Source: Silene conica (taxonomy: Eukaryota; Streptophyta; Magnoliopsida; Caryophyllales; Caryophyllaceae). From it: a stretch of DNA of 64,000 nt. The first letter of the stretch is position 1; each line of letters begins with the position of its first letter. The notes beneath the pieces are model-generated. The model was given only the letters and a program-made list of their open reading frames with translations, had not been told where the DNA came from and ran no database searches. A program made the translations under genes and the position numbers. This document shows, piece by piece, positions 1 through 10,303 of the stretch. The stretch is from contig CM055313.2 of assembly GCA_029255685.2 (NCBI GenBank), positions 25,769,079 to 25,833,078 of the forward strand. Direction: 5' to 3'.

Positions 1-286
1 TTAGGGCAATCTTTTGGAGTTCCGGCTCCATCGAGAGGATCAAAACATTTTTCAATTCCCAAGACTCCTTGTGATAAGAATCATAAGGTCGTCTTGCCGC
101 GGCGGTGGCATTTTCAGCAGGTTCGGGAGGTGATGCTTTAATAAGGAATTCGGTCTTACCGTCACCTTGTGCCGCCAACAACAGTTGGGCATCCCAATCG
201 GCAAAGTTTGCCCCATTCTCTTTTAGCTTACAACGATCCGTGAAGGATTGTAACCATGAAGTGTTTGTAGTAGTGGAAGTAGTCAT
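1..286 (-). CDS. Ty1-copia gag, N-terminal part (runs off the window)
   Basis: Reading the minus strand from the ATG at 284-286 gives about 95 codons open to the window edge. The protein begins MTTSTTTNTSWLQSFTDRCK and continues with KLKENGANFADWDAQLLLAA. This is the usual N-terminus of plant copia Gag, the nucleocapsid precursor that packages element RNA in cytoplasmic particles, with a 'G.NF..W' signature near residue 27. It lies downstream, in element orientation, of an LTR and a tRNA-Met primer site at 2,762-4,067, so it is the first ORF of a copia element entering the window 3'-first. No break is visible in the part seen. The zinc knuckle and pol would lie outside the window. The copia lineage cannot be fixed from this much protein. 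Confidence 0.75.
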   Translation of the reverse strand, partial: MTTSTTTNTSWLQSFTDRCKLKENGANFADWDAQLLLAAQGDGKTEFLIKASPPEPAENATAAARRPYDSYHKESWELKNVLILSMEPELQKIAL

Positions 287-2761
287 GATTGATATTGATA
301 CGAGGACTACAAAATTTTAAACATATGAAGAAATTAAATGCTAATCGTTTTAATTTTCATTTTAACTTGTAAACATATTTACTAAGTTGATGCATCTATA
401 AAATGACCTCTATCCAATTTTATAAATGATTCCAAGACCCAAACCCATACTATCGAAATCGTGAACCACTGGAACTCCGACCCAATGATATGGTTTGGTG
501 GGTTAAAATAAACCGGTTCTACCTTAGAACTCTTGGTTGATGACAAATCATAATTTATACATCTTAGCCCGGAACACATTGACCACTGGTCCTCTACACT
601 TCCGTTGAGTACAAACCAAATTTCAAATGCATCGGGATGCGATCCGCCCACTGGACTGAATCCACCCCATCGCCCCACTTATCCTACGTAATGAGGTTCG
701 TACTGCCCACTGGACTAGCACCACCCCACGAAATAGAAGCTCATGGGTTCTACTATTTGGTAAGGCTAATTCTCAATTGTTTTTGTTTAATATAGAGGTC
801 TTGTCAATTTATTATCTATCTCCTTTAAGCGAATTAAATTGGTGAACTCGATAATTATAATTGACACGGTCGTTTTTAACGATCTAAACTAGTATGCATG
901 TTTATGGCGATTTGGCTATGAATGCAAACATATTAAAATGCAAAAATAAAAGCAATAAAGCAATAAAATCCTAGTATGGCCTTCCTAGTAATAGTAAAAC
1001 TAATTAACTATTACAAATTCGGAAACCAACTCCTTGGTCCCTTGAACTTCATTGCCACGCCATCCAAGAAAACACCGTCTTGTCGGAACTCCTTTCCGTA
1101 TGGCACCGTCTTTTGGATCTCCGGAATTACAATAAAATAATACAACTATTCTATTGTAAAACTGAAAATTAAATTAAATTACAAACCCGTGATACGAGAT
1201 CACATAAATTACAACCGAATCAATATTCCCTTTCATTACGGGTAATATTGATTAAAACTAAGGCCATACTAAGAAAATTACATAATTCCAAATTATATAA
1301 ATAACATTTAAAATATGACATTCATATTAAATAAATTGCATTAAATAAAATATGTATGCACATGCTCAATTTTTATTGCCAAATCGCCTTATGGGAGCAA
1401 ATATCTCATATTTGTTTACGGTTTTTACGGATATGTGCGATTTTAACCATTAAAATCATCAAAAATTACATAAATCTCATTTATGTCCAAGTTAATCATC
1501 CTAACTCACTTTAGGAATCAATGTTTAGTCTCTACTAATATTTGATCATGATCTAACTTGATTTTGCATTATTGTTCATAAATTACTTGTGTTTTCGGGA
1601 AAAATAAACAAAATATGGCCAAATGAGTCAATAAAATTCGAAATTTAAAATTCAACAATTTTAAACTTTCTGGAAATTTTCTAAAAATTCAGAAATTAAT
1701 AAAATGGTCTTTTGCAAATGTTTATGGTTTATTTCTTAAATAAATCGTATAAAAGCCGTTTTTATGGTTAAAAATCCGATTTAAATCATAAAAACTTGAA
1801 ATAAATTGCCATAAATTTTTAGTCATCCTAAAATACATATTAGAATCTGAAAATGACCAAAAATTTCAGACCATGCTCGAAATTTTATTTTTACGACTCA
1901 TAAATTACGATTATTAACCAATTAACTCATTAAAATTAATAATCATAAAAACAGAAACTTTTCGATATCTAACTTTTATATCTGATGTTCCTATCATATA
2001 AGACATCTATGGGTAAAATTTCATGCCATAATATTAAGATTAACTATTTTTAACACAATAAGTCACTATTTATCCGATTTTAACCATTAAAATCATAAAT
2101 CATGCATCACTTGAGAATAAATTCCCAAAACTTACATACATACTGTAAATATTGCATGTGACATTGTGTAAAGTTTTTATGGCAAAATTCCAACTATAAC
2201 TATTAAAGTCGAATTTAAGTCACTATTAATCCGATTTTTACTATAAAAATCATTAATCATGCAAAATAATTCCAATAATTTCGAAAATTCATACAGGAAC
2301 TTTATATATTGCATGTGACTTCTCATAAAATTTTTAAGGTTAAATTCGAAATATAACCATATTTACCCATTTTAACTCATATTATGACTATTTATCTCAT
2401 AAAATTCATAATCCATGCATATTAACTCCATTTCTTACGAAAAATCATAGACAATATATTAAATATTCATGTGAGAACATATCAAAAAATCTCGGCCAGA
2501 AACTATTTTTAGCTATTTTTCCCATTAATTGTTGTTTAAAACCGATTTAAACTACAAAATATACAAATAAATATAAAAATGAACAATAAAAATCCATAAA
2601 ATTATTTTTATGTCCTAAAACCATTTTAGAAACAGAAACTTTAACATGCAAAATTATTTTGTGATTTATCATAATAAACACAATAATTTCGAAATTTTTC
2701 GAAATGTATGTTAAACCGATTTTAACATAAAACATGAATCCGATCATGCATGCAACAACCG
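287..2761 (-). other. Long AT-rich leader of the copia element (no gene seen)
   Basis: About 2.5 kb lies between the primer site and the gag ATG. It is strongly AT-rich from about 780 to 2,760, with loosely repeated 'attttaaccattaaaatcat' type stretches (near 1,441, 2,075 and 2,220). A less AT-rich patch at about 400-730 holds two similar 'ccactggact' pieces. No convincing ORF was found. The short open frames at 382-678 and 2,547-2,747 look like chance. Confidence 0.6.
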
Positions 2762-2779
2762 TAATGCTCTGATACCAAT
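2762..2779 (-). other. Copia primer-binding site (tRNA-Met type)
   Basis: The minus strand reads TTGGTATCAGAGCATTAC directly after the LTR. This is the classical plant copia primer site complementary to initiator tRNA-Met, and it fixes the element's orientation. Confidence 0.9.
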
Positions 2780-4067
2780 TGTTGGAAACTAGGTTCCTTA
2801 TTTTATACTCAAATCTAATATGAGTTTTGTTTCTTTAAGTTTAGTCATAAAAACTTAAATGGATCTTATGCATGCAAGATGATATCATAAGATGAGATTG
2901 TCCTTACATTGGTTTTAGAAGGTTTATACTCAATAATCACCTATTACTTGAGTCTTCAATACCGAAATCCTCTTGTAACGATCTAACAAAAATCGTCTCC
3001 TAAAGGTGCGTATCAAGGACCCGATCTCAAACTATTACTAATTTTGTTACTAGAAAATTAGTATTAGTATACTAGAAATATTAATAATATTACTCTTAAT
3101 ATTATTAATATAGGAAATAATTTCTTACTTAGAAAAACTATTTCTAAGTACTATTACTAGTATGGAGGAGGTTGTAGTATAATATGTTAGTGCAAGCATC
3201 AACAATTACTTAGCAAAAACTAGTGTGAGTGAGTGTGAAGTGAGTGTGTTAATATAAGCACATGAGCTTGCTTGTGCAAGCATCATGGCCGGCCTAAGTG
3301 AGCAAGAGAAGCCAGTGCATGGTCTCTTACACAATGCCAAAAGGAACAAAGATTCCTTACATGTCTTACACACCTTTGATCACTTACACACTCAATCATA
3401 ATGCACACACAACCTCAATACCACCTTAATACTATACGGCTGAAATGGTTCTAAAATGGACCCATTTTATCTTTGTCAATTGTGTTAATTTGTAACATGT
3501 CACACATGTCTCATAACACATGACCCAATTTGTTAATTGTGCAATTTTAACTATTAAAATTCATAATTCACAATTTTATTACATTTAAATAATTTCACTA
3601 ATAATCTCGAAATTATTATTGTATAAAAATGTAATGTCATAATTTAATTACAACTCTTTGTAATTTTATGATCAACCGTGTTCATTCTCAATTTAATCGT
3701 TTCCCAAACGAATAAATAAAAACCGAGTAATAAAACTATTTTATTACTTTGACTATTATTATTATAATTCCATTATAAAAATATTCGTCATATAAAATTA
3801 TTTCCAAAATTTCTAGTTATTAATTAATTTGTATCCAATACAATATTAATTAATTATTCCATTGAGACGGAATTCCCTAAAGATATGACCTTAAGGGATC
3901 AACTGATCACCACCATCATATGACGATAATGTCAAACTCTAGACAGCCAATCATTATCGATAAATGTTGATCAGTCGACTTTAAAAGAGTAACACTCCCA
4001 GTTGTGTTTCATTTAAATGAGTTTTAATTACGTCAACACACTATTGTCGAGGACACTTCCTCCAACA
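2780..4067 (-). mobile_element. 5' LTR of the copia element
   Basis: The 1,288-bp LTR begins (minus strand) TGTTGGAGGAAG and ends ...CCAACA, an imperfect TGTTGG/CCAACA inverted end. The tRNA-Met primer site follows at once. At its start (4,067/4,068) the sequence switches within a codon run to an Athila reverse-transcriptase reading frame, so the copia element is inserted in Athila-1. The other LTR and the target duplication lie left of the window. Confidence 0.85.
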
Positions 4068-4328
4068 GAATAGATAATACCTGCATCAAGAAGTTTCATT
4101 ACCTCAGCCATAACCACATCCTGCATCTTAGGATTCAACTTACGCTGTCCCTGTCTATAAGGCTTATGTCCTTCTTCTAACTCTATTCTATGCATGCAAA
4201 CATCAGGGCTTATGCCCTTAATATCATCCAAAGAATAACCTAAAGCTTTCCTATTCTTTTTTAGAACAGTCATTAAGGCAGAAAGTTGGTCAGAATTACG
4301 TTTAGAACTAACAATTGCAGGGTACTGT
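4068..4328 (-). pseudogene. Athila-1 reverse transcriptase, N-terminal fragment
   Basis: The minus-strand frame reads MTVLKKNRKALGYSLDDIKG, then ISPDVCMHRIELEEGHKPYR and RKLNPKMQDVVMAEVMKLLDAGIIYS. This is the conserved start of the Ty3/gypsy reverse transcriptase (Athila type), which copies element RNA into cDNA in the particle. It is cut off after 'GIIYS' by the copia LTR at 4,067, so the catalytic motifs are not present in the window. The frame joining it to the upstream protease is broken near 4,320-4,340: an out-of-frame 'DDTEQYPAIV' stretch shows that a short indel shifted the reading. The function is lost. Confidence 0.85.
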
Positions 4329-5408
4329 TCAGTATCGTCTAAGATTAGGAGGAAGTGGCTTACGCTCTGGTATCTTTACCTCAACGGCCTGAACAGAATC
4401 AGTACTAATAGAGTAGTACATGTTTACCAGATTCGCATTAGCTAGGCTTATGAGCTTCTCATTCTCTTCTTCAGTGAACTCATACTCCTTTTCCTCTTCT
4501 TCTATCTCATCCAGCTCTTCAGCATCTTCAGCTGGATTACCTGCATACTTATCCAAAACTGTCAGATCATCTAAGGGATCCTTGGTCAAGGATTCCCTCC
4601 AATTAAGGATAACATTCCTGTCTATAATATCAATGGAGCAACAAGTATCATCAGTAGGAATAGTTGCCTTATGGGCAAGACTAAACTCGATAGTGTCATC
4701 TCCAATCTCTAGAGTAATGATCCCGCGTTTGACATCTATTACAGCCCCAGCTGTGTGTAAAAATGGTCTACCTAAAATAATAGGTATTTGACTATCCTCA
4801 GCAATGTCTAAAACAACAAAATCAATAGGAATGAAGAACTTTCCCACTCTTACTGGGACATCCTCCAAGACCCCTAGTGGTCTTTGGGTTGATCTATCAG
4901 CCATCTGTAGGGTAATATTGGTGACTTTAAGTCTACCTAAACCAAGTCTTTCACATACAGAATAAGGTATAACACTGACGCTAGCCCCTAGATCACAAAG
5001 GACTTTCCCTATAACATGATTACCTATGGTACAAGGGATGGAAAAACTACTTGGGTCTTTTAACTTGGGTGCTATATTATTTTGTGAAAGAACATAACAT
5101 TCTTCCACAAAAGCAACAACACCGTCGTCCTGAAAATTCCTCTTACGACTCAAAATATCTTTCATGAATTTAGCATAAGAAGGTACCTGGGTGATTAAAT
5201 CAGTAAAAGGGATGGTTACCTCAAGATTCTTCACCATCTCCAAAAACTTACCGAATTTCCGATCCTCTTTTGAATTTTTCAGTCTTTCGGGATAAGGAAC
5301 GGTGACATTAGCCATAGGATCAGCAACCTTTGGCTTTTTTAGTTGTAATATCTCGGTGAGGCCTTGAATGAAGGAGGAATCCAGCGATTCTGGAGTTAAA
5401 ACAGCATT
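4329..5408 (-). pseudogene. Athila-1 aspartic protease and linker region of pol
   Basis: This frame continues directly after an in-frame TAG at 5,409-5,411 and is open to 4,329. It contains 'PSYAKFMKDILSRKRNF', then the retroviral-type aspartic protease core 'CDLGASVSVIPYSV' (active-site D-L-G-A in place of D-S-G-A, as is normal in Athila). 'QMADRS' and the flap/second-half motif 'IPIILGRPFLHTAGA' follow. An acidic linker (D/E-rich) precedes the RT. The enzyme would process the Gag-Pol polyprotein. Because of the upstream stop and the downstream frameshift, no full polyprotein can be made. Athila is favoured over other gypsy lineages by this protease form and by the primer site at 6,759. Confidence 0.88.
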
Positions 5409-6611
5409 CTACTCAGGAACGTCGGTCGGTCGACCTACAGCAGGGGTCGGCCGACCAGATTCTGCAACATCTGAAATTTTCTGTTCTCCAGAAATTGATC
5501 TCACGTCAGGAATCGAGGTCGGTCGACCTACAGTAGGGGTCGGTCGACCTCCTGACCTGTTGACGGGATCAGTTTCTTTGTTTTGAACTTCGGCAGAATT
5601 ATCTTTTTGGGCTGATTCTTCACAAACACGGCCACTCCTAAGATTTATGGCGTTCAACGTCTCCATGGGTCCGTCACAACTAGCTGGAGAGCTAGTTATT
5701 CGGTTGGCTATGTTTATCAAGTGTTCTTCAAAAGCCCTTGTGGAGGCAATTTGAGCATTTCCCATCTCTATAACCTGTTTTGTTAGAACATTAACAAGAG
5801 CTCTCAATTTCTCGATCTCACCCGTGCTGTCAACCGTAGTAACTAGGTTCGCACTTTCAAGCTTCAGCTGGGTTGCCTCAAGCTTTTCAAAACGGGCTTC
5901 AACTGTTGTCTCAAGAGCCATCACTCTATTCATTTCCACATTCAGCCTTCGCGAATTTCCACGTGAACTCTTAAAGGCGGCCCTATGCACCGCCATGTCT
6001 TCAATGGTTTCCCAACCCTTCATATGGTCGGTGTTATTCTGGAATCTCCCATTGGCGGCCGCATCAAGAATCATCTTATAGTCATCGTAAAGGGCGTTGT
6101 AAAATTGGTTACATAAGTACCATTGTTGAAAGTTATGGTGAGGGATAGAACGGACCAATTTCTTGAACCGATCCCATGCTTCACAAAATCCTTCATCAGG
6201 CCCTTGTTGAAAGTTAGTGATTTGGCTTCTCAAGTCCTCGGCTTTTGCAAAGGGAAAGTATTTCTTATAAAAAGCCAATGCCAAGGAAGTCCAATCCGTA
6301 ACTTTCTCAGCTGCCCTATCAAGGTAGCGGTACCAATCTCGCGCGGCATCTTTTAATGAGAACAGGAACATCATTGCCAGCACCTCATCTCGAGTCACCC
6401 CGTCAGGTATGGGTATGGAACAGCAATAATCCGTGAAGGTCGTAACATGCTTCAACGGATCCTCGTTGGGTAGACCAGAAAACTGACTCCGTTCCACCAT
6501 AAAGATGTTATTTGGGTGGAGTACAAAGGAGCCAATGGTGGGAGTAGGCAAGGCGAATCCTTTTGCTAAATCTTGAGCCTTTGGCTGTAGGTGGTCATAA
6601 ATAGAATCCAT
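5409..6611 (-). pseudogene. Athila-1 gag
   Basis: The frame has 400 codons from the ATG at 6,611 to a TAG at 5,409. It contains the retrotransposon Gag domain at about residues 40-200, with landmarks FTDYCCSIPIPDGVTRDEVL, 'FSLKDAARDWYRYLDR', 'ITNFQQGPDEGFCEAWDRFK' and 'PHHNFQQWYLCNQFYNAL'. The Gag shell encapsidates element RNA. No CCHC knuckle is visible in this copy. The C-terminus carries two heptad pairs, 'GRPTPTVGRPT' and 'GRPTPAVGRPT', encoded by the paired palindromes at 5,424-5,549. The stop at 5,409 is in frame with the protease ORF, so it is probably a CAG-to-TAG change in a once continuous gag-pol frame. Deliberate readthrough cannot be excluded. Confidence 0.88.
5424..5549. repeat. 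Two paired GGTCGRYCGACC palindromes (in gag)
   Basis: The motifs are at 5,424, 5,445, 5,517 and 5,538. The start-to-start distance is 21 bp in each pair. The spacers are tacagcagg and tacagtagg. Each 12-mer is a perfect GGTCG/CGACC inverted repeat with a GT or GC centre. Confidence 0.95.
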
Positions 6612-6758
6612 GTCTAAACAAGAGAGTACTCAAGCCTTCCTCTCAAAAACATGTCTTCTAAAGCAATACTAGAAGAAAAGGTAAGCAACGGTCTTAAGGA
6701 ACCTAAGTTCCTTAAGACAAGAAAAATAAACTAAAAATTAACAAACAAAATTATACCG

Positions 6759-6778
6759 CCTCCCCGGCAACGGCGCCA
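6759..6778 (-). other. Athila-1 primer-binding site (tRNA-Asp type)
   Basis: The minus strand reads TGGCGCCGTTGCCGGGGAGG, five bases inside the LTR end. This is the primer site I associate with Athila elements (tRNA-Asp). Confidence 0.85.
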
Positions 6779-6783
6779 AAATT

Positions 6784-8090
6784 TGACACCCGTCGTTGAG
6801 GGGTGCCAAAGATAAGATTTATAAAACCTCAGCTTAAACTTAGATAGGATAAGTCAAGGGTCGAACCACAAGGAGACAAGGTTAATTATGTTTGTGAATT
6901 TAAAGTCTATTACAAGTAACCAAAAAGGGGGGGGGGTTGATTTGAGATTTAAACTAATAACAAAAAGGGCAAAATAAACAAGAGAAATAAAACAAAGTAA
7001 AAGGAGATTAGGAACTTTGGTTCCCCATGGTTAAAACAAGTCAATGAAAGGTAAAATAACCAAATAACACAATCCCAAGAAACAAAGAACAAACCTTTAG
7101 GTCAATATTCTACCCAATCCTTACGGTCTTAGGGTTCCTAGAAAAGCACTAAACTTTCGTTCATATGGCAATCCCAAAGTTGTTGTTAAACTAATCCTAA
7201 TAATCTTTCAATCCTAAGGATCAATTTACCAACAACAATGGGGGATTGGTAATTCAATCATTAAACTTATCAAAATCAAGTCTTTACCATGGTTCCCCTA
7301 ATTCCTAATCACAAGAATTAGCTATGCATACTTTAAGTTATGAAACTAACAATAACTAAGAACATCAAAGGAATTAACATAATTAAAGATGACAATAAAA
7401 GGGAAAACATGAATTTAAAGACAACATCAAGATGAACAATAAGATTAAATTAAAAGGAAAGATTGATTGTAGCAAACTTACAACTTAGTTGGAATTAAGA
7501 ACAAAAGGTGAAAACTTGGAATAAAATCTCTTTCTAACTATGGAGTTCTTGAATAACATGGAATGATTTCTCACATAAATTGCTAATAAAATTGCTTGCT
7601 AATAATTGCTTCTCTAATAAAATTCCTTGACCTAATTTTTAGAGTTTAGGTCTTCTTAAATAAGTTATAATTACAAGATTAGGTAAGTAAAAACACGAAA
7701 CAAAAGTCCCGGGTACAGCTCCCGGTCGGTCGACCTCTTTTTCGGGTCGGTCGACCGCTTCTGTCGATGCTGGGTGTTTCCGCGAATTGGGCTTAGGTCG
7801 GTCGACCTCTCTGATGGGTCGGTCGACCACTTCTTGTTCGTATCAGCTTGAATCTGGCCCAATAACAACACTCGGGTGTGTAATCCGGATTCTTGCTCCG
7901 CGTTATCACTCAAAACAGCTTCCGAACGGCAAATAAAGTTCAGTTTTGCTCACTTCCGCGTATTCCTACATATAAAACATAGAAATGCCAAAGTAAACCG
8001 TTTCAGGAGAAAAAGCAACTAAAAGTCACGAAAATATAAGAAAATACGTGCCAAAAGAATAAATAAAATGCATAAAATAGGCACGTATCA
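6784..8090 (-). mobile_element. 5' LTR of Athila-1
   Basis: The 1,307-bp LTR begins (minus strand) TGATACGTGCC and ends ACGGGTGTCA. It carries two palindrome pairs (7,724/7,745 and 7,796/7,817), which other frames would read as VDRP heptads. A G-run of about 10 bp lies at 6,927-6,936. No gene lies inside it. The right edge falls inside the spliced antisense ORF of the Retand-like element, so this LTR marks an insertion. Confidence 0.88.
7724..7828. repeat. Two paired palindromes in the Athila-1 LTR
   Basis: Motifs GGTCGGTCGACC lie at 7,724, 7,745, 7,796 and 7,817, again exactly 21 bp apart within each pair. The spacers tctttttcg and tctctgatg are unrelated. Confidence 0.95.
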
Positions 8091-9296
8091 ATGCTCGGGT
8101 ATAACTTTGAAACCAGGGGTAGGGATCTCAACAGGGATTGTTAAAGGAGAAGGATCAACAAAAGAAGTCGCAGGAACAGATTCCTGGACTGAATCAGCAG
8201 CATCAACTTCGATAGGGGCAGCCTTGGACCAAGCTCCAGCAGGACTCCTCTCAACAACTTCCACTTTCTTCTTTTTCGAGGACCCCGCGTCCCTGGGACT
8301 CCCCTCAACAGCTCTAGCAGGACTCCCCTCATGACCTTGTCCACATTCACCCTGGGCTTGCCTGAAAATAGCACCAAAAGTCAGAACAAACAGACCAAAC
8401 ATAAACCCACCCAGAAAACAACCAGACAATAAGCACCGTACCCTCCTTCTTCACCGCCAGAATAGCAGAATCCCGGACCAGCTTGGAGAATGTCCTCTCC
8501 TTCGCAGGAAGGTCCAGGAGCTTGGCCTTTGAATCAGGAGGATCCTCAGACTCAGGAAGCTTAGCCAGACTATTCCCTGAAAAGATAAACCAAACGTTAA
8601 TAAAAAGACAAACAACAGAAGAAATCCAGACCAGGAAAGTAAAACCAAAACAGAATGCATACCCTCCACAGACTGCCACTTAGAAAAAATATAGTCAGGT
8701 GAGCAGGGCAAGGTGTCAATCTTGACAAAGATGAAGCGCGTGAACCACTTGCTATCGTCCGGCGTGGTGGAAAAGACGATAGCGGAAGGCATGCAGTCAT
8801 GACCACGAATGGTACACTGAAAATGGCCCAGAGAACGAGGGGTGAACCACTGCCCCAAATCTGCCAAACCAATGTCCAGCCCTCGCTCACGGTTCAGAGC
8901 ACAGATACTGAGTAAAATCCTCCATGCATGTGGAGCGATCTGGCACATAGCCAACTTGATTAACTTCAAAAAGTCGACGATCAAATCAGGAAAAGGAAAC
9001 CTCAAGCCCATGCGAAAGGGGTACTCATAGAAGCAAGTCCAGCCTTCCCTCTCAAAATCGGTCTTCTCGCCAGAGAGGGGGAAGTGATAGACGACCCCAT
9101 CCGGAAAGCCGAACCTCATCTTGATGAGAGAAGCATGAAACTCGTTGAAAGCAGAGTCACATAGGTGCTTGGCTGAAAGCAACCCCTGAGAAGGAAAAAG
9201 ACCAGAGTAGACCCCCGATGCAGGGGAAGACCCAGAAGAACCTGCAGTCGCAGGAGCAGCAGAGGGAGTAGCGGAAGAAGAGCCAGGAGCAGACAT
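8091..9296 (-). pseudogene. Antisense ORF of Retand-like element (gypsy-type transposon-associated protein), spliced
   Basis: Exon 1 (8,663-9,296) starts MSAPGSSSATPSAAPATAGS, an Ala/Ser/Pro-rich leader. A globular part follows with 'RFGFPDGVVYHFPLSGEK', 'YEYPFRMGLRFPFPDLIVDF', 'MCQIAPHAWRILLSICALN' and 'LGQWFTPRSLGHFQ'. This resembles the plant 'putative gypsy type transposon' domain, whose function is unknown. Two small introns with clear GT..AG ends are inferred: 8,577-8,662 (86 bp) and 8,362-8,441 (80 bp). The middle exon 8,442-8,576 reads 'LAKLPESEDPPDSKAKLLDL'. In the last exon the most protein-like frame (Ser/Pro/Lys-rich, 'GSSKKKKVEVVERSP') is offset by one base, so a one-base indel or a decayed splice site is likely. 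The gene is cut by the Athila-1 LTR at 8,090. Confidence 0.6.
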
Positions 9297-9421
9297 CGTA
9301 AATTTCGAAAGTAGTGAAAAATTTTAAGCAGTAAAGAAGGTAAAGAAAGCAAGAAAGCAATGGAGGTAAGAAAGAAAATTCGTGAGAAAGAGGAGTAAAA
9401 GTGAAAAGAGGAACGGTTAAA

Positions 9422-9434
9422 GAGTATTTATAGG
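9422..9434 (-). promoter_or_regulatory. TATA box for the antisense ORF
   Basis: The minus strand reads CCTATAAATACTC, about 130 bp upstream of the ATG at 9,296. The spacing is right for a plant promoter with a ~100-bp 5'UTR, which suggests the antisense ORF has its own promoter. Confidence 0.55.
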
Positions 9435-9654
9435 AAAAATAGGCGGTTAAAAGTGAACGGTGAATTTTGAATTTGAAAGTCAAAAGTAAATGCTAGTGGG
9501 AAGTTGAAATGATGGAGGGGACATGTCATTAATGGGTAGTTGAGAAGGTGGCATAGTGGGTCATCCACGTGTGAAGCATCAAGATCCCCAAGCCAGCACC
9601 AGAATTTCCAGAGGCAGAAGAAATTCCAGCCCAATTGAAAGCCAATACAGGCTG

Positions 9655-9669
9655 AAATTTGGGGGAAAT
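9655..9669 (+). other. Polypurine tract of the Retand-like element
   Basis: aaatttgggggaaat lies directly before the TG of the LTR. It is the expected plus-strand primer site. Confidence 0.6.
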
Positions 9670-10152
9670 TGTTTAGCCCAAAAATCCATCATTATGCTAT
9701 TGGGCCCAAAGACGAGCTAAGAAGCAAGCAGCCCATTTACGGAGCAGATTACGCATAAGAAAAGAGACGTTGAAGAGTGGGAAATGGTCAAAATCCTAAG
9801 AGGATATTCCCCTAGACTCCCTCCTATATTCCAGGAGCTGACCCGGACCAGGACCAGGACCAGCTGACCAGGAGTCCAAAGCTTATAAAAAGGAGAATTA
9901 GGGCATTTGTTATTCATTCAGTTCATACGTTGTAATTTTGCTTACGCACGCCCATACTTGTACTTAGCTCAAAACAACGATCATCCTCAAAATAGTGAAA
10001 ACTTGGTGGGATTCCGTTCCCCCCGCGGTTGTTTCCCTCATTGTGTTTTTCCACGTCACCAAAACCTCACGTGTCATTCTTTTAGTTCTTTCGTTCTTTA
10101 CATTCGTTCTTTACGCATATTCATTTATTGGTTGGTACTTTGACCCATATCA
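9670..10152 (+). mobile_element. 3' LTR of the Retand-like element
   Basis: The LTR is 483 bp, from TGTTTAGCCC to ...CCCATATCA. It contains a TATA box gcttataaaaagg at about 9,881-9,893, preceded by a short GGACCA triplication. After 10,152 the sequence becomes the leader of a different element, consistent with an insertion boundary. Confidence 0.6.
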
Positions 10153-10303
10153 CAGTAACTTGACCCGGTAGAAATTTTACCAAAACAATGGGTCTCGTTC
10201 TTTGAGTTTTTTCAAAGACTTCTTGCTTTTTCAAGATTAGATTTATATTAGTAATTTTTCCGGGTTTGTTTTTCCGATTGAAATTGTTCAGTTTTTTGCT
10301 TCG

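Larger units (their letters stand above)
8091..10152 (+). mobile_element. 3' part of a Retand/Tat-like gypsy element
   Basis: In plus orientation it holds a minus-strand (antisense) spliced ORF, a polypurine tract and a TG..CA LTR. This is the arrangement known for Tat-lineage elements such as Retand, where an antisense ORF lies between pol and the 3' LTR. The pol part lies beyond the Athila-1 insertion, left of the window. Confidence 0.6.

Noticed and set aside
5409-5411. Programmed stop-codon readthrough between gag and pol of Athila-1
   Set aside because: Possible, since the TAG is in frame, but other damage (the frameshift near 4,330) makes simple nonsense decay more likely.
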